This document shows positions 1-8,553 of a DNA stretch of 64,000 nt, piece by piece. How positions within the stretch are numbered: position 1 is the stretch's first letter; each line of letters begins with the position of its first letter. The DNA is from Corynebacterium parakroppenstedtii. GTDB lineage: Bacteria; Actinomycetota; Actinomycetes; Mycobacteriales; Mycobacteriaceae. The stretch lies in assembly GCF_019754935.1 (NCBI RefSeq), contig NZ_JAGSOA010000001.1, forward strand, positions 1,426,001 to 1,490,000, written 5' to 3'. The notes beneath the pieces were generated by a model that did not search any database, was not told where the DNA came from, and saw nothing but the letters and a program-made list of their open reading frames with translations. The translations under genes and the position numbers were made by a program.

Positions 1-1677
1 TTCACCGGTGTTGTGTTACTTCCGTTCGAGAATGCTGATATCGCTGACTTGGCTGATACCGCACGGGAAGCGCAAAACGCTCTCCTGACCCATCTCACGG
101 CGCGTTACCCGGGTACGCAGGTGCTCGCAGAAATAGCCCGTCAGAAGAAGTCCTTTGGGAGTGCGGTCGCTCCGTTCGTGTTTACATCGCTGCTGTTTGA
201 CTCAGATGTCAGTTCAGCTTTACCCCACAGCTCAGAGAGCATTGTAAAGAGTACTTCTAGCGGTGGATTTAGTGCAGATCGACGGATCGAGTCGGATCGT
301 AACGTGTTGGGAACTGTGGAATGGGCCGTATCCCAAACACCGCAAGTACTTATCGATAACCAAGTCATTGCAGTAGGCAACGAGATCTCCTTGGCGTGGG
401 ACTACCGTTCCGGAGCTCTCGATAAACAGCTCGTAGAGGACGTTTTTGATGTCTACTGCCGCACTATTGATAGCTGTATTATGGGTCAGCCCGACGTAGC
501 GAGACTTGAAAAAACGCAGGCAAGTCGACTGCGGTGCCTTCTTTCTGGTTCGGCATCAAACACGTCGGGTGCTTCGAATAAGGACCCAGTAGCCGGGCAG
601 CCTTCTGCCACTGCTCTTCGACGGGTCAGTGAGGCACTACAAAGCTTCGGTATAAGTTGCGACAATATCGACGACAACCTGTTTGAACACGGGATAGATT
701 CCTTGAGTTTTGTCTCCCTCGTGCAGCGTATTGAAGAAATCGCTGGGCACGATATTGCACTTGCCGATGCCCTAGAGACCCCGACGCAGCGTGGTTTAGC
801 TGCTCTAGTTCACGAAACCGATCTTCTGCAGCCCCACCGGCGGTGCCTCAGTCTCTTACGGAAGGGCGACCCGACCAAAGTACTTCTGTTTGTTCACGGT
901 GGCTTTGGAACCGTGGATATTTACCAGCAGCTAGCCCGGTCGATGCCCGGAAATTACGAAATATGGGGACTAAGTTTTGCCGAACATTTCATGGTCTATC
1001 CCCAATACCTGTCCATTGAAGAATTAGCGGCGGACTATGTGGCAGCTATTCGGGACAGAATCAGTCCACATTCGAGTGTTGCCGTGGCGGGCTGGAGCGT
1101 TGGTGGAACCTTGGCCGTTGAACTTGCCCATCAGCTGGGTGATCGGTGCCAGGCACTTGTTTTACTCGACAGCCTTGCCCCAGGCCCCATAGTTGATGTC
1201 GGTGATTTCACCGAGCATTCTGAGCGAGAGCTTCTCGAAAGCATACCGGGATTCGGAATCTCGGCAGAAAAACCTATCTCTGATGGTGTTGAAGGACTAT
1301 GGATCGAAGCTCAGTGCGCCATTGAGAGTGCCCACAATTCGGGAGCCATACGGGAATTAGCCCGCTCACTCTCTCCGACACTTCTTGAAGATCTCGGTAT
1401 GAGTGGAGATCGGGTGACCCTAACAGACCTGAACACCCTACGCACCTTGGTAGCTGCGCGTAACGCTTATCAGCCTCGTAGTTACCGATATGACGAGGCC
1501 TTGCTCGTCCTCCCCGATGATGGAGAGGCAGAAAACAGCAGGAATTGGTCCAAGTATGGCGTCAAAAACGTACGCAGTGCCGAAGTTATTGGAAACCACT
1601 ATTCATTTGTGATGGAGCAGCAAGCGCCGGCAACGGCCCAAATTATTGCTTCTTATATTGAAGGGAGGGGAATGTAA
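1..1677 (+). CDS. Nonribosomal peptide synthetase, C-terminal part (cyclization-carrier-thioesterase), 5' truncated by window edge
   Basis: The frame is open from base 1, so the gene runs in from the left; the GTG at 13 is not the true start. Numbering from base 13: residues 1-150 look like the end of a heterocyclization (Cy) domain. FTG lies just before base 13, SQTPQVLIDNQ at 107-117 matches the Cy PQVxLDxQ motif, and an AWD follows. Residues about 200-265 are a carrier domain with GIDSLS (phosphopantetheine Ser about 230). Residues 285-554 are a type I thioesterase with GWSVGG (Ser about 362) and GNHYSF (His about 529). Cy domains form thiazoline or oxazoline rings from Cys, Ser or Thr, as in yersiniabactin-type siderophores. 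This is probably the terminal, product-releasing module. The next gene begins one base after the stop. The exact product is unknown. Confidence 0.85.
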   Translation, partial: FTGVVLLPFENADIADLADTAREAQNALLTHLTARYPGTQVLAEIARQKKSFGSAVAPFVFTSLLFDSDVSSALPHSSESIVKSTSSGGFSADRRIESDRNVLGTVEWAVSQTPQVLIDNQVIAVGNEISLAWDYRSGALDKQLVEDVFDVYCRTIDSCIMGQPDVARLEKTQASRLRCLLSGSASNTSGASNKDPVAGQPSATALRRVSEALQSFGISCDNIDDNLFEHGIDSLSFVSLVQRIEEIAGHDIALADALETPTQRGLAALVHETDLLQPHRRCLSLLRKGDPTKVLLFVHGGFGTVDIYQQLARSMPGNYEIWGLSFAEHFMVYPQYLSIEELAADYVAAIRDRISPHSSVAVAGWSVGGTLAVELAHQLGDRCQALVLLDSLAPGPIVDVGDFTEHSERELLESIPGFGISAEKPISDGVEGLWIEAQCAIESAHNSGAIRELARSLSPTLLEDLGMSGDRVTLTDLNTLRTLVAARNAYQPRSYRYDEALLVLPDDGEAENSRNWSKYGVKNVRSAEVIGNHYSFVMEQQAPATAQIIASYIEGRGM

Positions 1678-2775
1678 ATGTCATCCCCTAACAAACCAAA
1701 ATCCCAGGAGCGTCTACCGGTTATTGTTATTGGTGGCACCGGAGTCACTGGCCGTATGGTGAGGAGAATTCTTAAGCGATACGGCATTGAATCGCATTAC
1801 ACCTCGCGTAAAGGTGGGCCCGAAGCCGAGCACCATGCGCTCGAATTGAACGACAGTGATTCAGGTTTTTCGGAAGCCGTTCGATTGCTAAGCCGTTTCA
1901 CCTGGGCCGTTATATGCGTAGGCCCCTTTGAGGTTGTTGAAGATAATTTCCATCAGGCATGTCTTTCGGCTGGAACAAACGTCGTCGACGTTAATGACTA
2001 CCCCGAACTGGCCATCCAGCTGGGGCGGGAACAAAGTCAGGCTGAAGGTAAGGAAGTCCGTGTACTGACCGGTTGGGGACTGAGCCCAGGGATAAGTACA
2101 GCTGTTGTGCTTCGCCTTGCCAAGCAGTGGCCCGTTTCCATCGACGATACATACGTGACCACGGACCTATCCATCGGGCGTGGGCAAGAAAGTGGTGCTG
2201 CGGCTGTGAGGTCGATGTTCCGAACGTTGCGTTCGCCGCATACTGCAGTGCGAGAAGGAAACTTGGTTGAGATGTCGCGTCCTCGTCCCTCCGACGATGG
2301 TTACATTGCTTATGAAACGCCGGACGTTCATTACATTCCTTTAGTACTTAAGATGATCCGGAGCTATGAATATCGCGTTCGGTTTGCTGCACTGACAGCC
2401 AGCGATATCCGCACGTTAAGTAAGCGTCGAATATTCACCTCCCAGCGTTGGGAAGAGCGGCTGGCTTCCTTCTTCGCCCGGATGGCTTCTAAGAAAGCCC
2501 GTAAAGCCGAAGCTGATGCCCAAGAGGATAGCTCGGCCGAATTGACCACCACTTTTTATGGGGAGGGTCAGAAGTTGGTGGCGCGATTAGTAGGCCAAGG
2601 GTCGTATGCCTTAACCGCAGCATTTGCTGCAACTGCAGTTGCCGAAGCGATGTCTCGGGATCTTTCCCCTGGAGTGATTGATCCGGTGACCGATCCCGAA
2701 TTTACGGATCGCGTATTAGCGCGAATCCTCGGCGGTGAAGAGGTGAGGAGCTTCAATGTCGATCGAGAAAGATGA
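1678..2775 (+). CDS. Saccharopine-dehydrogenase-family NAD(P)-binding oxidoreductase
   Basis: A 365-residue protein with an N-terminal Rossmann motif (VIVIGGTGVTGRMV, residues about 15-28) and the overall pattern of the saccharopine dehydrogenase NADP-binding family. The ATG directly follows the stop of the synthetase gene, so the two are co-transcribed and probably translationally linked. In thiazoline siderophore pathways a dedicated reductase acts on the ring imine. By position this enzyme may tailor the NRPS product, but its family differs from the classical Irp3-type reductases and the substrate is inferred only. The last 20 bases overlap the ABC ATPase gene. Confidence 0.7.
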   Translation: MSSPNKPKSQERLPVIVIGGTGVTGRMVRRILKRYGIESHYTSRKGGPEAEHHALELNDSDSGFSEAVRLLSRFTWAVICVGPFEVVEDNFHQACLSAGTNVVDVNDYPELAIQLGREQSQAEGKEVRVLTGWGLSPGISTAVVLRLAKQWPVSIDDTYVTTDLSIGRGQESGAAAVRSMFRTLRSPHTAVREGNLVEMSRPRPSDDGYIAYETPDVHYIPLVLKMIRSYEYRVRFAALTASDIRTLSKRRIFTSQRWEERLASFFARMASKKARKAEADAQEDSSAELTTTFYGEGQKLVARLVGQGSYALTAAFAATAVAEAMSRDLSPGVIDPVTDPEFTDRVLARILGGEEVRSFNVDRER

Positions 2776-3757
2776 CAACATGGCTAGTGAAAAAATAGGT
2801 TCCAAGACGGCGATCGACGTGGTGGACCTTCATAAATCTTTCGCTAAGGGCAAAAAAGCGGACGACGAGGTTCGTGTTCTTGATGGCGTGAGCTTTGCAG
2901 TACCCTCCGGATCAATTGTGGCTTTCCTCGGGCACAATGGTGCCGGCAAAACTACGTTGGTTCGAATTTTATCGACGCTCATTACCAAGGATTCCGGGAC
3001 AGTCACGGTTTTCGGTAATGATGTCGAGAAAGATATTGACGCCGTTCGGCAGTGTATTGCTACGACTGGCCAGTATGCTGCGGTTGATGAGCATCTGACC
3101 GGAAAAGAGAACCTCGTTTTCTTCGGACGACTACGAGGTTTGAATAAGAAGTCTGCCACTCAGCGGGCCACCGAGCTCCTGGACCAATTTGATCTGACTG
3201 AGGCAGGTGGGCGAACGGTGTCCACTTACTCGGGCGGCATGCGCCGACGCCTGGACATTGCCATATCCCTGGTCGTGGTTCCGCAGCTTCTCTTCCTCGA
3301 TGAGCCCACCACGGGGCTGGATCCGGTTAGTCGCAAGCAATTATGGCAATTGATTCATACACTGCGTGACAACGGAATGACAGTTGTTCTGACAACGCAG
3401 TATTTAGAAGAAGCCGAAGAACTTGCCGACACCATATATTTGCTCCACCAGCACCAGATCGTCGCTAGTGGTTCTCCCACCGAGATGCGACGAAGCATAG
3501 GCGGCGAAACCGCCGTCGTCGAGTTTAGTAGCGAGGATGAAGCGTCACGTTTCGCCTCGACCTTGTCTGATAAAGCAAATGTGTCGGGGCGGACGGTACA
3601 GCTGCTCGTTGAGGATACATCCCAGGTACTCGTCCGTATCAGTAAGGCTTTGGCAGATGCAGGTTTAACTACCACGTCGATCTCTGTTGCTCCGCCGACG
3701 CTCGATGATGTCTTCTTCCGGTTGGGTACAAGCTGCCCTGGGGAGGGTGAACAATGA
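2756..3757 (+). CDS. ABC exporter ATP-binding protein, DrrA type
   Basis: A 333-residue nucleotide-binding subunit. Walker A is GHNGAGKTT, the ABC signature is YSGGMRRRLD, Walker B is LLFLDEPTTG, and TTQYLEEAEELAD is the H-loop region with the Gln typical of DrrA-like drug and antibiotic exporters. The C-terminal 80 residues form the usual DrrA extension. The ATG at 2756 has AGGAG five bases upstream and overlaps the reductase gene by 20 bases; an ATG at 2780 is a weaker alternative. It overlaps the permease gene by four bases, so 2756-5300 reads as one DrrA-B-C export unit, most simply for the product of the upstream synthetase. Confidence 0.88.
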   Translation: MSIEKDDNMASEKIGSKTAIDVVDLHKSFAKGKKADDEVRVLDGVSFAVPSGSIVAFLGHNGAGKTTLVRILSTLITKDSGTVTVFGNDVEKDIDAVRQCIATTGQYAAVDEHLTGKENLVFFGRLRGLNKKSATQRATELLDQFDLTEAGGRTVSTYSGGMRRRLDIAISLVVVPQLLFLDEPTTGLDPVSRKQLWQLIHTLRDNGMTVVLTTQYLEEAEELADTIYLLHQHQIVASGSPTEMRRSIGGETAVVEFSSEDEASRFASTLSDKANVSGRTVQLLVEDTSQVLVRISKALADAGLTTTSISVAPPTLDDVFFRLGTSCPGEGEQ

Positions 3758-4518
3758 GTCGGTTATCGCAGACCGTCGCTTCATTTGTCGGCCGGGATTT
3801 AACCCTCCTCCGACGCAATACGGCGTCGCTTATCTCAATGTTTGTTGTTCCGCCGTTGTTCCTGGTCTGCTTGTGGGCCGTATTCGGCTATGCGGCAGAG
3901 CATAGTTCGATGGATTTCGATTACGTCACCTTCGCTCTAGCTGGCTGTTTGTTCCAAGCCGCGATGTTTACCGCTGCAGCCTCATCCATGGTGGTGGCAC
4001 ATGACGCTTCAGAGGGTTTTATTGATCGTATCCGTATCCTGCCTGGGTCGACGCTGGGGTTCATCGTCGGGCGAGCGGTAACGGACGTCGTACGCATGGC
4101 TGGATCGACCATTACGCTTTTGCTCGTTGCCGCTCTTTTGGGTGCGGATCCGTGGGCCCTGCCCTTGGGATGGCTAAGCCTTTGGCTTCTTGTCACGACT
4201 ATCGCTTTGACTCTCTTTGCGAATGGGCTCGTCCTTGCTAGTAAAAACCCAATTGAAGCGGCGGGGAGTATTCAGTCTTTAGAAATGCTGTTGTTGATGT
4301 TCTCGACCGCATTCATTCCCCAGTGGGCTTTAACTTCCCACCTGAAGAACGTGGTCGCGCATGTGCCGTTCTCTCCCATTATTGAAATGTTTCGCGATCC
4401 CAACCTCTCGGATGGATCAACAACTGGAGTGTGGGAAGCGGTCTTGTGGATTATCGTCGCAGCGGCTCTGGGCAGCGTCGTTATTGCGGTACGACTTGCC
4501 GGAAGGAGAAAGGCATGA
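3754..4518 (+). CDS. ABC-2 type exporter permease, DrrB-like
   Basis: A 254-residue membrane protein with about six hydrophobic segments: LISMFVVPPLFLVCLWAVFG near residue 30, then stretches near 60, 115, 140, 180 and the C terminus. It has the soluble N-terminal start and GFIDRIRILP cytoplasmic loop characteristic of ABC-2 drug exporters. The ATG follows GGGAGG and overlaps the ATPase stop (ATGA). It pairs with the next permease, which overlaps it by four bases. It probably moves the peptide product or a lipid or drug across the cytoplasmic membrane. Confidence 0.82.
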   Translation: MSRLSQTVASFVGRDLTLLRRNTASLISMFVVPPLFLVCLWAVFGYAAEHSSMDFDYVTFALAGCLFQAAMFTAAASSMVVAHDASEGFIDRIRILPGSTLGFIVGRAVTDVVRMAGSTITLLLVAALLGADPWALPLGWLSLWLLVTTIALTLFANGLVLASKNPIEAAGSIQSLEMLLLMFSTAFIPQWALTSHLKNVVAHVPFSPIIEMFRDPNLSDGSTTGVWEAVLWIIVAAALGSVVIAVRLAGRRKA

Positions 4519-5300
4519 TCGCCAGCACTAATCCCGCACTAAGCTCTGGTCCTTCGTTATTTGTCCGTTCTCTGGGAGTCCATGTCACTCGTCTCTTGCG
4601 GATCTGGTCCCGCGAACCCTCGAGCTTGATCATGGTGATTATTGCTCCACTGGCTTACCTGTTCATCATGGTGAAGCTGTTCGGCGCCTTAGCAGAGTCA
4701 TTAACTGGCCACTTCGACGCTAATGCTGGAGTAATTCTCGTGGTTTTTTCGTGGGCGTTCATTCTGGCTGTCACTGGAACAGGTCAGGTTTATGAAGAGC
4801 GGCTCCACGGTTTTCATGATCGCTTGCAAACAATGCCGTCTCGATATGCGGTTGTGTTGCTAGCCCGTGCCATCGGCGAATTCCTCCGGATCTTCGTTAT
4901 GTGCATTGTTGTGACCGCCGTTGCTGACTTGTGTACGTCATCATCGGTCTTAACCGACGCACCACTAAAAGCAGTCTTTGTTTTCGTACTGGGGTCCTTG
5001 GCTGCGGGAGCGTTTGGAACCTACGTCGGTTTTTCAATTACTTCTCCGCAAGGATCGGTGGTCTTTATGCCATTGATCATGGTGATGATGTTCATCAATA
5101 CAGCGCTTTTACCAGCATCAATGTACCGGCCCGGGTTAGCCGCTATCGCCCGCAACGCACCCATCACGGCCGCTTCACAGGCTCTGTCGGGCGAAGCGAT
5201 ACTTCCCATCATTCTCTGGTGTGGGGGAATCTTCGTCGTTTGCTTAGCCGGGCTGGTGGCACTATCACGACGACGTCAGCGAGGGGTGGTGGGAGCATGA
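4515..5300 (+). CDS. ABC-2 type exporter permease, DrrC-like
   Basis: A 261-residue membrane protein with six predicted helices (SSLIMVIIAPLAYLFIMVKL and VILVVFSWAFILAVTGTG among them) and the loop YEERLHGFHDRLQTMPS, equivalent to the loop in the upstream permease. I chose ATG 4515, which overlaps the upstream stop by four bases and follows GGAAGGAG. A longer frame from 4431 would overlap the upstream gene by 88 bases and add a non-homologous N terminus. It forms a heterodimeric transmembrane unit with the 3754 gene and the 2756 ATPase. Its stop overlaps the methyltransferase start. Confidence 0.82.
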   Translation: MIASTNPALSSGPSLFVRSLGVHVTRLLRIWSREPSSLIMVIIAPLAYLFIMVKLFGALAESLTGHFDANAGVILVVFSWAFILAVTGTGQVYEERLHGFHDRLQTMPSRYAVVLLARAIGEFLRIFVMCIVVTAVADLCTSSSVLTDAPLKAVFVFVLGSLAAGAFGTYVGFSITSPQGSVVFMPLIMVMMFINTALLPASMYRPGLAAIARNAPITAASQALSGEAILPIILWCGGIFVVCLAGLVALSRRRQRGVVGA

Positions 5301-6010
5301 GTTCTTTTGCTCAACGTATCGGTGGGTTGAAGGTGTACTTAGCAGCCTATGAGAACCTGATCTACCCCCGCTTTCTCCGTAAATACGGTGGCCGGAAACT
5401 CAGCCAAGAGGACGTCTGGGGCGTGCTGAGTAGTTCGACGAAGCTGCTTGCAGAGGCAGGCCCCATCCTTGACCTTGGATGTGGCACGGGCTGGTTCTCG
5501 CGGCGACTTGCCGAGCATCACGGCGCGGCTGGTCCCGTCGTTATTGGTGTCGACCAGTCTGAACACGCTATTGACCGTGCGAAGGAATTGCAGAAGCAGG
5601 CCGGTATTTCCTCGGAGCGGTTGAGCTTCGTCGTCGAGGACATTGAAAAATCCAAGCTTGCTTTAGCGGATTTAGGGTGCCAGAACTATGAGCTCGCCAG
5701 CGAGGTGTGGTTATGCGGTTGCCTGCACCAACTCCAGGAGCCTGAGGACATGCTTCGTCGGATTCGAAGGTTGCTCGCTCCCGGTGGACGACTGTGTATC
5801 CAAACCCTGGAGGAACCTTCGCAGCATAACCAGCGAGTAGATGTCGCGGTGATGCGAAAAATGGGCCAAAAGATATTTCGTCCCGGTGAGGTCGAGAAAG
5901 TGCTTTCTCTTACCGGTTATGACGTGATTCGGATGGAAGCAATTGGCTTCATCAAGTTAGTGGTGGCAACTAATCAGGCTGCCCAAGTCGAAAGGAAAAA
6001 TGATGAGTGA
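5297..6010 (+). CDS. Class I SAM-dependent methyltransferase
   Basis: A 237-residue protein with the Rossmann-type SAM motif ILDLGCGTGWFSRRLAE near residues 57-73, the acidic strand end VIGVDQSE, and post-motif signals (LLAPGGRLCIQTLEEP). The start ATG at 5297 overlaps the permease stop (ATGA); a longer open frame begins at 4931 but runs wholly inside the permease gene. In this tightly overlapped operon it could methylate the peptide product (C-, N- or O-methylation) or an intermediate. The substrate cannot be told from sequence. It overlaps the next gene by 11 bases. Confidence 0.82.
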   Translation: MSSFAQRIGGLKVYLAAYENLIYPRFLRKYGGRKLSQEDVWGVLSSSTKLLAEAGPILDLGCGTGWFSRRLAEHHGAAGPVVIGVDQSEHAIDRAKELQKQAGISSERLSFVVEDIEKSKLALADLGCQNYELASEVWLCGCLHQLQEPEDMLRRIRRLLAPGGRLCIQTLEEPSQHNQRVDVAVMRKMGQKIFRPGEVEKVLSLTGYDVIRMEAIGFIKLVVATNQAAQVERKNDE

Positions 6011-6989
6011 AAACTACGATAACAATGGTTCCCAGAACGTTGATTTTTCAGCGTTGCATGAGGACTCACGGACCGAAGAATTTCGCCGACCGGTCCCGAA
6101 AGACCAGCAGGATTCTCCTGAGAACACACCCGAGGAGATCCCAGAGCCTGCACCTGAAGAAAGACCTTTGTTCTCTCGAGGCCTCGGTAGAGCGATAGGT
6201 GCTGGTGCCGTGATGGTGGGCATTTCCGCCCTGGTCATGGCTGGTGCGTCGGTGCATTACGTGACGCACCGATCGGATAATGCTGATGTCGTGGCTGTCT
6301 CGGATGAAGGCGACGGCAATGGGACCTCGGTGAAAGCAGGGAAGCGGGTCCCGGCTAGTACTGCCAAGTCCGGTCAGAAATCTACGAAGTCGACCTCTGG
6401 TAAAGGTGCGGTTGCTGGTGGCAGTGGAGGAAATGTTGCTGCCGGTGGAGAAAGGAGCAGTGGAAACTCTGGGTCATCCTCTGGTTCGGGAGGATCGTCA
6501 TCGGGTGGCGGCCAAGTTCAAGGGGGAGGAGATTCTGCCCAGCCTGCTGACAGCGATGATCAGGGCGGGTCAGATGACTCCGCGGACGCTTCCGGTCCGG
6601 AATGGGTTGATGGTGTTTTGGTTCTCCGCATGGCGGAACCCACGGTGGAAGACTTTGCAGCTCAGTTCACGTATCTCATCGACCCAAATACCTCTGATGC
6701 GGGAATTAAAGCGAACATGGATGCCGGTGCAGCCACTGTTCCCGCTGGTCGGCTGCTACAAAAGTCCGTTCAGATGAACCGGACGAATAACTGGCAGTGG
6801 TCCTTCCGCGGTCCGGTGACTGTTGATGGTGATCTAGCGACTGTTCACTTTGTGAATTCCGCTAATGGTTGGCCGGAGACGGACAAGGAATTGGTATTCA
6901 AGAAGGTTGACGGCAACTGGAAGTACTCGCGTGAGACTATCTGCTCCTACTTGGCTGCCAGCGGTGGAGCCGCTAAGTGCAAGGGCTAG
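6000..6989 (+). CDS. Membrane-anchored exported protein with Ser/Gly linker and MTB12-like C-terminal domain
   Basis: A 329-residue protein. Residues 1-60 are acidic and Pro/Glu-rich (cytoplasmic), residues about 63-86 are a single transmembrane helix, and residues about 100-195 are a low-complexity Lys/Ser then Gly/Ser linker. The C-terminal 130 residues form a compact domain (PTVEDFAAQFTYLIDPNTSD ... GNWKYSRETICSYLA). That domain pattern resembles mycobacterial low-molecular-weight antigen MTB12-type domains; this is resemblance, not proof. ATGs at 6000 and 6003 are both possible. It lies between two ABC systems in the same operon and may act as an extracytoplasmic binding or chaperone component. 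Confidence 0.65.
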   Translation: MMSENYDNNGSQNVDFSALHEDSRTEEFRRPVPKDQQDSPENTPEEIPEPAPEERPLFSRGLGRAIGAGAVMVGISALVMAGASVHYVTHRSDNADVVAVSDEGDGNGTSVKAGKRVPASTAKSGQKSTKSTSGKGAVAGGSGGNVAAGGERSSGNSGSSSGSGGSSSGGGQVQGGGDSAQPADSDDQGGSDDSADASGPEWVDGVLVLRMAEPTVEDFAAQFTYLIDPNTSDAGIKANMDAGAATVPAGRLLQKSVQMNRTNNWQWSFRGPVTVDGDLATVHFVNSANGWPETDKELVFKKVDGNWKYSRETICSYLAASGGAAKCKG

Positions 6990-6992
6990 CTC

Positions 6993-7724
6993 ATGATTGA
7001 CGTTCATCGAATATCAAAAAGTTACGGTTCTAAATCCGTTGTACGAGGAATGAGCGTGCGCCTTCGCGATGGCGAGGTGACGTGCTTGTTAGGTCCCAAT
7101 GGTGCCGGTAAATCGACATTATTATCTGCGATGGCGGGTTTAATTCCGGTGGATTCGGGCAGAATTTTGGTTGATGGTGCCTCACTTCGAGCATCGCGTA
7201 ATCCACTTCGGTCAGTATCTTCTGTTCTTGACCGAGACGCGGTACACCCCGCCCGTACTGCCCGCGCGCACCTCCGCTGGGTGGCCCGCTGTTGTGGGAT
7301 GCCCCTAGCCCGTGCCGACGCACTCCTATCTCTCGTTGGGTTGCAGGATGTAGCAGGTAAACGGGCAGATTCGTTTTCGCTGGGTATGCGTCAGCGCCTC
7401 GCAGTGGCAGCCGCTTTGATGCCCGATGCTCAGAATCTTCTCCTTGATGAGCCGATTAACGGGCTCGACGTCGACGGCATTATGTGGATGCGTGAGCTCT
7501 TTTCCCATTTAGCCTCTATGGGACGTTGCGTAGTGGTGTCCAGTCACTTGTTGAGTGAGGTGGAAAAGGTAGCGGATCGGGTGCTCGTCATCGGCAGAGG
7601 GCAAGTATTGGCTGATGGCGGGGTAGGGGAGCTGAACAGCGAATATGGAGATCTGGAGAAGGCTTATGTAGCGCTCACTCGAAGCGCTGTGAAGTACGGT
7701 AAGGTGGCAAGCTCATGTTTCTGA
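6993..7724 (+). CDS. ABC transporter ATP-binding protein (second exporter)
   Basis: A 243-residue ATPase with Walker A GPNGAGKST, signature SLGMRQRLAVA, Walker B LLLDEPINGLDVD and H-loop VVSSHLLSEVEKVADR. This is the pattern of the CcmA/BcrA-type subfamily that pairs with a single ABC-2 permease. The ATG lies three bases after the previous stop, and the 3' end overlaps the following permease by ten bases. It is a separate transporter from the DrrABC-like set upstream. In Bcr-like systems such pairs give peptide-antibiotic resistance; the role here is inferred from context only. Confidence 0.85.
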   Translation: MIDVHRISKSYGSKSVVRGMSVRLRDGEVTCLLGPNGAGKSTLLSAMAGLIPVDSGRILVDGASLRASRNPLRSVSSVLDRDAVHPARTARAHLRWVARCCGMPLARADALLSLVGLQDVAGKRADSFSLGMRQRLAVAAALMPDAQNLLLDEPINGLDVDGIMWMRELFSHLASMGRCVVVSSHLLSEVEKVADRVLVIGRGQVLADGGVGELNSEYGDLEKAYVALTRSAVKYGKVASSCF

Positions 7725-8491
7725 TGGCCAAGAGACAGTGTGAAGCAGAGTGGTCGAAGCTGGCTTCTTTGCGTTCCACGTGGGTTATTCTTCCGTTGGC
7801 TGTCGTGTTGGGGATTGCCGCGTCATTGGTGATGTGTGCAGAGGCCGTTATCGCGCGCGAGGTTCTAGGTGGCGGTGTTCGCCAGTGGGAACCTATCCAG
7901 GTGGCCCATTGGATTCGCATGATGACGTGTACCTTGTTTTCCCTATGGGCCGTTGGCTCCGTGACGGGGGAATATCGGGTTGGCACGATGCCCCTGAGCT
8001 ACCGAGCTTGTCAGCGCCCAGGACTTTTATTGGGTTCGAAATGGCTGGTCACGGGTGTTATAGCTGCCGTGCTTAGTGGTGTGACAGTAGCGATATCTAT
8101 AGCTGCCGACAAAGTGGCTTTTCCCTCTGTGACAGAGAACTGGAGCTTCGGTAGTTCCGACGTTGTGCATCTTATGTGGAGCCTACCGGCATATAGCTTC
8201 CTCGTATGTGGCCTAGGCGTGGGCGTCGGTGCGCTATTCCGCACGGCATCCGCGTCGGTGGGAATGCTGTTATTGTGGCAATTCGTTGTGGAGCCTTTTA
8301 GCGTGGTTTTGCCCAACGGTGGCAAAGCGTTCGCGTTCTTGCCCTTTAGTAATGGGTCCGTCTTCATCGGTGAGGAGACGCAGTTTCCGTTGCCGATAGA
8401 AGGCTGGCAAATGGCAGGTGTCCTCTTTGCCGTGTGGGTGCTCGCTGCGTGCGCCGGGGGCTGGTATCGAGTTGTAAAGCGATACGCATAA
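7715..8491 (+). CDS. ABC-2 family permease partner
   Basis: A 258-residue membrane protein with the N-terminal pattern of ABC-2 permeases of the Bcr type (EWSKLASLRSTWVILPLAVV) and about six hydrophobic segments. The GEYRVGT motif after the second helix is typical of this subfamily. It overlaps the ATPase gene at 6993 by ten bases and ends the run of overlapping genes that starts with the synthetase. Substrate unknown. Confidence 0.78.
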   Translation: MFLMAKRQCEAEWSKLASLRSTWVILPLAVVLGIAASLVMCAEAVIAREVLGGGVRQWEPIQVAHWIRMMTCTLFSLWAVGSVTGEYRVGTMPLSYRACQRPGLLLGSKWLVTGVIAAVLSGVTVAISIAADKVAFPSVTENWSFGSSDVVHLMWSLPAYSFLVCGLGVGVGALFRTASASVGMLLLWQFVVEPFSVVLPNGGKAFAFLPFSNGSVFIGEETQFPLPIEGWQMAGVLFAVWVLAACAGGWYRVVKRYA

Positions 8492-8553
8492 CCGCGGGTC
8501 TATTAGGCTGGAGGGCGGTGCATGTAGGTCGTCGGTAGCCGTTCGGAGGTCAA

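Noticed and set aside
4431..4514. Upstream extension of the DrrC-like permease
   Set aside because: It would overlap the previous permease by 88 bases; ATG 4515 with an ATGA overlap and Shine-Dalgarno is better.
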